From Cornus controversa (taxonomy: Eukaryota; Streptophyta; Magnoliopsida; Cornales; Cornaceae): a DNA stretch of 64,000 nt. A program made the position numbers and the translations under genes. The first letter of the stretch is position 1. Each line of letters begins with the position of its first letter. The stretch covers positions 1,116,001 to 1,180,000 of the forward strand of contig CM048850.1 in assembly GCA_026545225.1 (NCBI GenBank). The letters run 5' to 3'. Shown here one piece after another: positions 37,680 through 47,669 of the stretch. The notes beneath the pieces are model-generated. The model was not told the origin of the DNA, did not search any database, and saw nothing but the letters and a program-made list of their open reading frames with translations.

Positions 37680-37925
37680 ATTTCGATCAATCGAAATGCC
37701 CATTTCGATTAATCGAGATGCCCATCTCGATTGATCGAAATGGTTGCGAGATTTTATGTATTTTCAGGCCTTATTTCGATCAATCGAAGTCCCAGTTTCG
37801 ATTAATCGAAATAATGCAGGTCCAAGATACCGAGAGGGTGTTTGCTTCGATTGATGGGGTCAAAATCTCGATTAATCGAGATGCATTTCGATTGATCGAA
37901 ATGCCAATTTCGATTGATCGAAATT
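37680..37925. other. Cluster of nine TCGAT..ATCGA palindromic sites
   Basis: Nine sites of the form ATTTCGAT-NN-ATCGAAAT or a close variant begin at 37680, 37702, 37724, 37773, 37795, 37844 (half decayed), 37865, 37885 and 37907. Most steps are 20-22 bp; two are 49 bp. The site at 37865-37882, ATCTCGATTAATCGAGAT, is a perfect 18-bp palindrome. The site at 37883-37904 has 10-bp arms. Centres are CA, TG or TA, so arms are conserved more than the middle. It lies 380-625 bp upstream of the primer site, inside the LTR-like segment. Confidence 0.85.
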
Positions 37926-38305
37926 ACTATTCACAGCTTTTTTCCAAAACTTCATTTCGACATAATTTCTTCGTTCTAGATCGGAATTGAGCGTGGTTTT
38001 TTTTGAACTTGAGTATTTTTGGATTCTCTATCCAATGGCGTAAGTCTCAGTTCCAGATTCCAATCACAGAAAGTTTTTAGGCTCAAAAGTGAGTGATTCT
38101 TAAAAGTGTGGGCGTGTAAATGTTCACTAAGGTGTGTGATTTGATGTAGGGTCCATGGGGGTTGGTTAAGATGGATTTGTGTGCATTCATATGCAAGAAC
38201 TAGGTTAAGCTTCCGCAGGGAATAAGGGTAATGAGGGTCCATTGGGACTAATGGACGGGTTAACCTCCGGTTGCCCGGGAGACGGGGAATCGGGGCGTTA
38301 TAGAA

Positions 38306-38317
38306 TGGTATCAGAGC
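38306..38317 (+). promoter_or_regulatory. Primer binding site for initiator Met-tRNA
   Basis: TGGTATCAGAGC is the standard plant primer site, complementary to the 3' end of initiator methionine tRNA, where minus-strand DNA synthesis begins. It sits three bases after the putative LTR end. The match to the usual site fades after these 12 bases (ACTAGG follows). Confidence 0.93.
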
Positions 38318-38564
38318 ACTAGGTTGGAATACCTTGGGACGAAGGGTGAAACTTGATTTTGTAGTCACTTGAGGTTAAGGAGTGGAACATAAGGATTTGA
38401 ACTTGAGATTATAGATTGCTTATGTGGAACTTTATGTATGCTTACGTTTTCATAACATGCCTATATGGACTAAAATGACATGGTATGTGTAAGCATGATG
38501 GATATGTGTGAGAAGTGTAAATTTGTTGGACTTAAAATTTTTCTTGTTGTGCATATAGAAAGAA
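38318..38564 (+). other. Gypsy untranslated leader
   Basis: This short non-coding stretch lies between the primer site and the first gag ATG (38565), and it is AT-rich near its end. No other motif is recognised. Confidence 0.7.
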
Positions 38565-41500
38565 ATGCCTCCAAGAAGAGCGCGAGACATAGGCGCTGAT
38601 GCTCCTCAGGAGCCAACTGATGGAACGCAATTTATGCGTGACATGGCTGATACTATGAGAAGAATGGCTAGGGAAGCCAGGGAAGAGGAGGTTCAGGCAT
38701 TACCTAGGGTTGCCTTGAGCCGACAAATGGTAGCAATGAAGGAATATGTGAAATTTAAGCCGCCTACCTTTGATGGCGCGCGTGATCCACTTGTGGCTGA
38801 GAGTTGGATAGACCAAACTCACAAACTCATGGTTGCTCTTGCAATCGATGAGGATTTGAAAGTGGGAGTAGCGGCGCTTCACTTATAAGGAGAAGCTGAT
38901 CGGTGGTGGCAATTCATCGGGAATGTCCACAATACCAACACCATGGACTGGGAAACCTTTAAGGGTTTATTTTTTGACAAGTTCTTTCCGGCTTCGGTGA
39001 AAGACCGGATGAGGCAAGAGTTCATAGACTTAGTCCAAGGGGACTTGGATGTGATGGGGTACGAGACCAAATTTACATCTTTGGCTCGCTTTGCCCCGGA
39101 AATGGTAGCTAATGAAGAGCTAAAGGTGAAAAAGTTTGTGAAGGGACTGAAAACCTCTATCAGAAAGAGGGTGTCCATCTTGGGTTTGAGGACCTACAGT
39201 GAGGTGGTTGATAGAGCCTTGGTGGCTGAGGAGGATGACAGAGACACTCAGAGGTTGTGGGACTCTAGACAGCAAGCTAAGGGTACGGGTACCTCTTCGA
39301 GTGGTCATGGGAGGAAAAGGAATAGGGAAGGCAGATCAGGTTCACAGGGGCAGCAGCAGACTTGCCCAGTACCTTCATTGTCCTTACCTACTGGATCTAC
39401 ACGATCCACAGTTGTGTGCTATCATTGCCAGCAGTCTAGCCATTTTCGTTCTGAGTGCCCTCAAAGGCAAATAGTGGCATTTGTGCCGGTGGCTTCGGTG
39501 GGGGAACGGGTATGCTTTCATTGCAAGCAATCCGGCCATGTTAGGGCCAACTGTCCACAGAGACAGAGTACACCGAGTGGTATGGGGACTCAGCAGAGGG
39601 CTGGGCAGACAGCTACGGTACAGTCTGGTTTCAGGACATTACCGCCACCTCATCTAGCGCATTCTGTACAGGGATCTCGGGTAGCGAGAGGTTCCACGCC
39701 TGCTTCTAGTCAGCAGTCAGGGTTACAGGGGACTGGTCAACAGTCACGGGGCCGTGTGTTCACGTTTGCTCCGGCAGAGGATGTACCGGGACCGTCAGTG
39801 GTCAGAGGTATTTTCCTGGTTTCTAGCTCGTGGGCTAGGGTGTTGATAGATTCAGGTGCATCACATTCATTCATATCTGTTGCATTTGCTTGTGCCTTGG
39901 GGCTACGGGTGTCATCACTGGAGTCACCATTGTCCATTGATACACCGGTTGGGGGAAGGGTTACCCTGGATAGAGTGTGTCGGTCTTGCGAGATCGAGGT
40001 TGCTGGGCGTCGACTAGTGTTCGACTTTGTGTTACTAGACATGACCACTTTTGATGTCATTCTAGGTATGGACTGGCTATCTACATTTAGAGCCACGATT
40101 GATTGTCTCCGTAGGAGAGTGACAGTGTGCACACCCGAGGGTGATTGCTTTTATTTTGTGGGAGAATGGGATGATTTCTACGTTCCGTCTCTGTTTGGTT
40201 CCTATGTGAAGGATGGGGTTGGATATTTCCTAGCTAGCTTGTTAGCCAAGGAGGATGAGATTGTGACTAGTGGAGGATTTCCACCGGTGGTTAGAGAGTT
40301 TGTGGATGTGTTCCCGGAGGACTTGACAGAGTTACCTCCGATGAGAGATGTTGTGTTTAGCATTGATCTTGCTCCTGGTACCGCGCCTATCTCTATGGCA
40401 CCGTACCGGATGGCACCGGCAGAGTTGATGGAGTTGAAAGATCAATTGCAAGAATTGTTAGATAAGGGAATTGTACGACCTAGTACATCGCCTTGGGGAG
40501 CTCCGGTCCTTTTCGCTAAAAAGAAGGACGGATCTTTACGGTTATGCATAGACTATCGTAAGTTGAACCAAGCGACGATTAAAAACAAGTATCCTTTGCC
40601 AAGGATAGATGACTTGTTTGATCAGCTTAAGGGTTCGACTTGTTTTTCGAAGATCGACTTGAGGTCGGGGTATTACCAGTTGAGGGTAAGGGAAGAGGAC
40701 ATTCCGAAGACAGCTTTTCGGACTAGATATGGCCACTACGAGTTTCTAGTGATGCCATTTGGATTGACGAATGCACCGGCAGCGTTCATGGATTTGATGA
40801 ACCGAATATTCAGGGTGTACTTGGATAGGTTTGTGGTGGTCTTCGTGGACGACATTCTTGTGTATTCTTCTTCTATGGAGGAGCATGAGATCCATTTGAG
40901 GATAGTGTTGCAGACATTGAGAGAGCACCGTTTGTATGCCAAATTCGAAAAATGTGAATTTTGGCTAACGGAGGTGAAGTTTCTAGGACACGTGGTGTCG
41001 GAAGGAGGAGTATCGGTAGACCCTTCTAAGATTGAAGCGGTAATGGATTGGGAGAGGCCTAAGAACGTATTTGAGATACGTAGCTTCTTGGGATTGGCAG
41101 GATATTACCGGCGTTTCATGAAGGACTTTTCGAAGTTAGCGGCGCCGATGACCAAACTTACTCGTAAAGGAGTTAAGTTTGAGTGGAACGAGGCTTGCGA
41201 GCATTCCTTTATGGAATTGAAGCGTAGATTGACTAGTGCTCCAATATTGATTATTCCCGAGCGCGGTTTGGGTTATGTCATCTACTGTGATGCTTCACGG
41301 GATGGTTTGGGATGTGTATTGATGCAGACCGAGAGGGTTATTGCATATGGTTCCCGACAGTTGAAGATCCACGAGCAGAATTACCCGACTCATGACTTGG
41401 AGTTGGCGGCGGTAATTTTTGCTTTGAAAACGTGGAGGCATTATCTCTACGGAGAGAAGTTTGAAGTTTTCTCCGATCATAAGAGCTTGAAGTACCTTTT

Positions 41501-41990
41501 TACACAAAAGGACTTGAATATGAGACAGAGGAGATGGGTTGAATACATGGAAGACTACAACTTTGATCTTCAGTATCACCCGGGGAAGGCTAATGTGGTT
41601 GCCGATGCATTGAGCAGGAAATCACATGGTACTTTGGCTAGCATCGCCATTCGTGAATGGAAGATGATGGAAGACATCTCAGAAATGGGATTGTGCTTCA
41701 GTGAGAGTGATGGACATGCCACTTTGTTCACACTCATAGTGCAACCAACTCTAGTGAGTAGGGTGGTTGAGGAGCAGAGGCATGACACAGAGTTAGAGAG
41801 CATTCGCACTCAGATTACAGGTAGCGAGGCAGTCGAGGATTGGGTTATCCATTCAGACGGAGGTCTGAGGTTCAGAGGCAGAATGGTTGTTCCATTGGCT
41901 TGTAGGGATGAGGTCCTGAGGGAGTTTCATAGCTCCAGACTTGCAGTACATCCCGGTGGTACCAAAATGTACCACAACCTTCGTAGACAG
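38565..41990 (+). pseudogene. Gypsy gag-pol, one stop codon and 3' truncation
   Basis: The frame opens at ATG 38565 (MPPRRARDIG). It runs 107 codons to TAA 38886-38888, where homology expects Gln (HLQGEADRWW-like), so CAA to TAA is likely. The same frame then stays open. Numbered from ATG 38943, gag continues ([14 protein letters not shown]), with two C-X2-C-X4-H-X4-C knuckles at residues 159-172 and 191-204. The protease active site DSGA is at 303-306. Reverse transcriptase has IDYRKLNQ near 536 and catalytic FVDD at 634-637. RNase H begins at YCDAS near 782 and ends before ADALSRK. The integrase zinc-binding domain starts ([12 protein letters not shown]) and breaks after the two His residues, at about residue 1016. 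The frame then reads about 18 satellite codons and stops at 42047. DDE core and chromodomain are missing, so the product is nonfunctional. Confidence 0.95.
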
Positions 41991-44900
41991 TTTTGTTTGA
42001 GTTGTTATGAATCGAAAAGAACAATTCCTTGCAGAAATCAAGCATGACAACAACAGTTTTAAACTAGCTTTGTTTGAGATGCTTTGATTTAGAAAGTCCC
42101 ATTCCTAGAGAAATTGTGTCATAATTAAAATCGTATGTTGCTTTATCCCGAATTCGACCGTCTGGAAGTCAAAAGCAAACAATGATCGTGCCAATCCGAT
42201 CTTCATCCTATTTTGTTTAACTCATTCTGATTCAGAAAGAGCAATTCTTTACAGAATTGGTGCGTGATCACAACCGTATGGTGTTTTGTGCCAAAATCGA
42301 CCATATGTACATCTGAAAGAAATGGGCATTGCAACAACAACTTTGAACTAGTTTCATTTGAGTGGTTTTGATTTTAAAAGTCCCATTCCAAGAGAAAGCG
42401 TGCTATACTCAGAATCAAGCATTGCTTTGTGCCAAATTCGACCGTTTAGATGTCGAAAAGAAACAACGAGCATGTCGATCCTAACTTGATCCTGTTCTGT
42501 TTGAGTCATTTTATTCAATACCAGCAATTCGTAGCAGAAATTGTGCATGATCACAACTGTAGGATGCTTTGTGAGGAATTTGACCGTCTAGACTTCCAAA
42601 GAAAGGAGCAAGTCAACAACGATTTTAAACTTGCTTTGTCTGAGTTGGTTCGACTCGAAAAGTCCCATTCCAGGAGAAATTATGTCGTGCGTTGTTTTTT
42701 CCCGAATTCGACCGTCTGGAAGTCCGAAAGAAACAATGTGCACGTCAATCCGGTCTCTAGCCATTTTTATTTGATTTGTTCTTATTCGAAAGACCCATTC
42801 CAAGAAGAAACCTTGCACGATCATAAATCATGCGGTGTTTTGTGCCAGATTCTACCGTCTTGACTTGTAGAAGAAATAGCATCGCAACAACAATTTTAAA
42901 CTAGTTTCGTTTGAGTTATTTTGATTCAAAAAGTCCGATTCCTTGAGAAATCTTGCCACAATCAGTTTCATATGTTGCTTTTTGCGAAACTCGACCGGTT
43001 TGATGTCCAAAAGAAATGACAAGCACGTTGATCAGATCTTCATCCTACTTTTTTTGAGTAGTTATGAATCGAAGTGAGCAACTCCGTGTAGAAATCGTGT
43101 ATGATAACAACCTTGTGCTGCTTTGTGCCAACTTTGATTGTCTGGACGTTTAAAAGGAACAATGAGCAAGCTACCAACGATTTAAAGTAGTTTTGTTTGA
43201 GTTATTTTGATTCGAGAAGCCCCATTCGTAGAGAAATCGTGCCACAATCAGAATTGTCCGTTGCTGGTTGCCAAATTAGACTGTCAAGACGTCCCAAAGA
43301 AACGACGAGCATGTCGATCCGATCTTCATCATGTTTTGTTTGAGTTGTTATGAATCGAAAAGAACAATTCTTTGCAGAAATCAAGCATGACAACAACAGT
43401 TTTAAACTAGCTTTGTTTGAGATGCTTTGATTTAAAAAGTACCATTCCTAGAGAAATTATGCCATTATTAAAATCGTATGTTGCTTTTTCCCGAATTCGA
43501 CCGTCTGGACGTCAAAAGCAAACAATGATCATGCCAATCCGATCTTCATCCTATTTTGTTTAAGTCGTTCTGATTCAAAAAAAGCAATTCTTTATAGAAA
43601 TGGTGCGTGATCACAACCGTATGGTGTTTTGTGCCAAAATCGACCATATGTACATCTGAAAAAAATGGGCATTGCAACAATAATTTTGAACTAGCTTCAT
43701 TTGAGTGGTTTTGATTTTAAAAGTCTCATTCCAAGAGAAATCGTGCTATACTCAGAATCAAGCATTGCTTTGTGCCAAATTCGACCGTTTAGACGTCGAA
43801 AAGAAACAACGAGCATGTCGATCCCAACTTGATCCTGTTCTGTTTGAGTAATTTTATTCAATACCAGCAATTCGTAGCAGAAATTGTGCATGCTCACAAC
43901 TGTAGGATGCTTTGTGACGAATTCGACCGTCTAGACATCCAAAAGAAAGGAGCAAGTCAACAACGATTTTAAACTTGCTTTGTCTGAGTTGGTTCAACTC
44001 GAAAAGTCCCATTCCAGGAGAAATTATGTCGTGCGTTGCTTTTTCCCGAATTCGACCGTCTGGAAGTCCGAAAGAAACAATGTGCACGTCAATCCGGTCT
44101 CCATCCATTTTTGTTTGATTTGTTCTTATTCGAAAAGACCCATTCCAAGAAGAAACCTTGCACGATCATAAACCGTGCGGTGTTTTGTGCCAGATTCTAC
44201 CGTCTTGACTTGCAGAAGAAATGAGCATCGCAACAACGATTTTAAACTAGTTTCGTTTGAGTTGTTTTGATTCAAAAAGTCCCATTCCTTGAGAAATCTT
44301 GCCACAATCAGTTTCGTATGTTGCTTTTTGCGAAACTCCACCGGTTTGATGTCCAAAAGAAATGACAAGCACGTTGATCAGATCTTCATCCTACTTTTTT
44401 TGAGTAGTTATGAATCAAAGTGAGCAACTCCATGTAGAAATCGTTTATGATAACAACCTTGTGCTGCTTTGTGCCAACTTTGATTTTCTGGATGTTTAAA
44501 AGGAACAATGAGGAAGCTATCAGGGATTTAAAGTAGTTTTGTTTGAGTTATTTTGATTCGAGATGCCCCATTCCTAGAGAAATCGTGCCACAATCAGAAT
44601 TATCCGTTGCTGGTTGCCAAATTAGACTGTCAAGACGTCCAAAAGAAACGACGAGCATGTCGATCCGATCTTCATCATGTTTTGTTTGAGTTGTTATGAA
44701 TCGAAAAGAACAATTCCTTGCAGAAATCAAGCATGACAAAAACAGTTTTAAACTAGCTTTGTTTGAGATGCTTTGATTTAAAAAGTCCCATTCCTAGAGA
44801 AATTGTGCCATAATTAAAATCGTACGTTGCTTTTTCCCGAATTCGACCGTCTGGACGTCAAAAGCAAACAATGATCGTGCCCAATTCGATCTTCATCCTA

Positions 44901-47669
44901 TTTTGTTTAAGTCGTTCTGATTCAGAAAGAGCAATTCTTTACAGAATTGGTGCGTGATCACAACCGTATAGTGCTTTGTGCCAAAATCGACCATATGTAC
45001 ATCCGAAAGAAATGGGCATGGCAACAACAATTTTGAACTAGCTTCATTTGAGTGGTTTTGATTTTAAAAGTCCCATTCCAGGAGAAATCGTGCTATACTC
45101 AGAATCAAGCATTGCTTTGTGCCAAATTCGACCGTTTAGATGTCGAAAAGAAATAACGAGCATGTCGATCCCAACTTGATCCTGTTCTGTTCGAGTCATT
45201 CTATTCAATACCAGTAATTCGTAGAAGAAATTGTGCATGATCACAACTGTAGGATGCTCTGTGACGAATTTGACCGTCTAGACTTCCAAAAGAAAGGAGC
45301 ATGTCAACAACGATTTTACACTTGCTTTGTCTGAGTTGGTTCGACTCGAAAAGTCCCATTCTAGAAGAAATTATGTCGTTCGTTGCTTTTTCCCGAATTT
45401 GACCGTCTGGAAGTCCGAAAGAAACAATGTGCACGTCAATCCGGTCTCCATCCATTTTTGTTTGATTTGTTCTTATTCGAAAAGACCCATTCCATGAAGA
45501 AACCTTGCACGATCATAAACCGTGCAATGTTTTGTGCCAGATTCTACCGTCTTGACTTGTAGAAGAAATGAGCATCGCAACAACGATTTTAAACTAGTTT
45601 CGTTTGAGTTATTTTGATTCGAAAAGTCCCATTCCTTGAGAAATCTTGCCACAATCAGTTTCGTATGTTGCTTTTTGTGAAACTCGACCGGTTTGATGTC
45701 CAAAAGAAATGACAAGCACGTTGATCAGATCTTCATCCTACTTTTTTTGAGTAGTTATGAGTTGAAGTGAGCAACTCCGTGTAGAAATCGTGTATGATAA
45801 CAACCTTGTGCTGCTCTGTGCCAACTTTGATTGTCTGGACGTTTAAAAGGAACAATGAACATGCAATCAACGATTTTAAACAAGTTTCGTTTGAGTTATT
45901 TTGATTCGAGAAGCCCTATTCCTTGAGAAATCGTGCCACATTCAGAATTGTCCGTTGCTAGTTGCCAAATTAGACTGTGAAGACGTCCCAAAGAAACGAC
46001 GAGCATGTCGATCCAATCTTCATCATGTTTTGTTTGAGTTGTTATGAATCGAAAAGAACAATTCTTTGCAGAAATCAAGCATGACAACAACAGTTTTAAA
46101 CTAGCTTTGTTTGAGATGCTTTGATTTAGAAAGTCCCATTCCTAGAGAAATTGTGTCATAATTAAAATCGTATGTTGCTTTATCCCGAATTCGACCGTTT
46201 GGACGTCAAAAGCAAACAATGATCGTGCCAATCCGATCTTCATCCTATTTTGTTTAAGTCGTTCTGATTCAAAAAAAGCAATTCTTTATAGAAATGGTGC
46301 GTGATCACAACCGTATGGTGCTTTGTGCCAAAATCGACCATATGTACATCTGAAAAAAATGAGCATTGCAACAATAATTTTGAACTAGCTTCATTTGAGT
46401 GGTTTTGATTTTAAAAGTCCCATTCCAAGAGAAAGCGTGCTATACTCAGAATCAAGCATTGCTTTGTGCCAAATTCGACCGTTTAGATGTCGAAAAGAAA
46501 TAACGAGCATGTCAATCCCAACTTGATCCTGTTCTGTTTGACTCATTTTATTCAATACCAGCAATTCGTAGCAGAAATTGTGCATGCTCACAACTGTAGG
46601 ATGCTTTGTGACGAATTTGACCGTCTAGACTTCCAAAGAAAGGAGCAAGTCAACAACGATTTTAAACTTGCTTTGTCTGAGTTGGTTCGACTCGAAAAGT
46701 CCCATTCCAGGAGAAATTATGTCGTGCGTTGTTTTTTCCCGAATTCGACCGTCTGGAAGTCCGAAAGAAACAATGTGCACGTCAATCCGGTCTCTAGCCA
46801 TTTTTATTTGATTTGTTCTTATTCGAAAGACCCATTCCAAGAAGAAACCTTGCACGATCTTAAATCATGCGGTGTTTTGTGCCAGATTCTACCGTCTTGA
46901 CTTGCAGAAGAAATGAGCATCGCAACAACGATTTTAAACTACTTTCGTTTGAGTTATTTTGATTCAAAAAGTCCGATTCCTTGAGAAATCTTGCCACAAT
47001 CAGTTTCATATGTTGCTTTTTGCGAAACTCCACCGGTTTGATGTCCAAAAGAAATGACAAGCACGTTGATCAGATCTTCATCCTACTTTTTTTGAGTAGT
47101 TATGAATCGAAGTGAGCAACTCCGTGTAGAAATCGTGTATGATAACAACCTTGTGCTGCTTTGTGCCAACTTTGATTGTCTGGACGTTTAAAAGGAACAA
47201 TGAGCAAGCTACCAACGATTTAAAGTAGTTTTGTTTGAGTTATTTTGATTCGAGAAGCCCCATTCCTAGAGAAATCGTGCCACAATCAGAATTGTCCGTT
47301 GCTGGTTGCCAAATTAGACTGTCAAGACGTCCCAAAGAAACGACGAGCATGTCGATCCGATCTTCATCATGGTTTGTTTGAGTTGTTATGAATCGAAAAG
47401 AACAATTCTTTGCAGAAATCAAGTATGACAACAACAGTTTTAAACTAGCTTTGTTTGAGATGCTTTGATTTAAAAAGTCCCATTCCTAGAGAAATTATGC
47501 CATAATTCAAATCGTACGTTGCTTTTTCCCGAATTCGACCGTCTGGACGTCAAAAGCAAATAATGATCATGCCAATCCGATCTTCATCCTATTTTGTTTA
47601 AGTCGTTCTGATTCAAAAAAAGCAATTCTTTATAGAAATGGTGCGTGATCACAACCGTATAGTGCTTTG

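Larger units (their letters stand above)
35752..38302 (+). other. 5' LTR-like segment of the gypsy element
   Basis: These are non-coding bases upstream of the primer site. The right edge is fixed by GGGGCGTTATA followed by GAA and the primer site. Plant elements of this group commonly end GGGGCGTTACA, so the final TA looks like a decayed CA. The left edge is uncertain. The segment may be the remainder of one long LTR cut at 35752; its start is CT-rich, like sequence just below a transcription start. Alternatively, TGTAGCGCCC at 37306-37315, an approximate inverse of the right end, could be the start of a shorter LTR of about 1.0 kb. The word GGTGCTCACCCC near 37.05 kb is usual in long LTRs of this group. 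Two unusual structured zones are annotated separately. Confidence 0.65.
35752..41990 (+). mobile_element. Truncated Ty3/gypsy (Del/Tekay-type) retrotransposon
   Basis: This is a 6.2-kb remnant with a 5' LTR-like segment, primer site (38306-38317), leader, and one gag-pol frame with order gag, protease, reverse transcriptase, RNase H, start of integrase. Two CCHC knuckles, the single fused frame and the reverse transcriptase wording ([25 protein letters not shown]) fit the Del/Tekay group of plant chromoviruses. The integrase core, any chromodomain, the polypurine tract and the 3' LTR are absent. The left edge probably falls inside the LTR. Flanks show no target-site duplication: the array breaks after ATTCAAAAAG in M1 and resumes near the end of M3, so about 0.40 kb of satellite is missing. 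The element cannot move by itself. Confidence 0.95.

Noticed and set aside
37655..37990. 111-codon frame containing repeated SIDRN-like words
   Set aside because: The peptide repeats are a translation of the TCGAT palindrome cluster; the DNA pattern explains them and there is no gene context.
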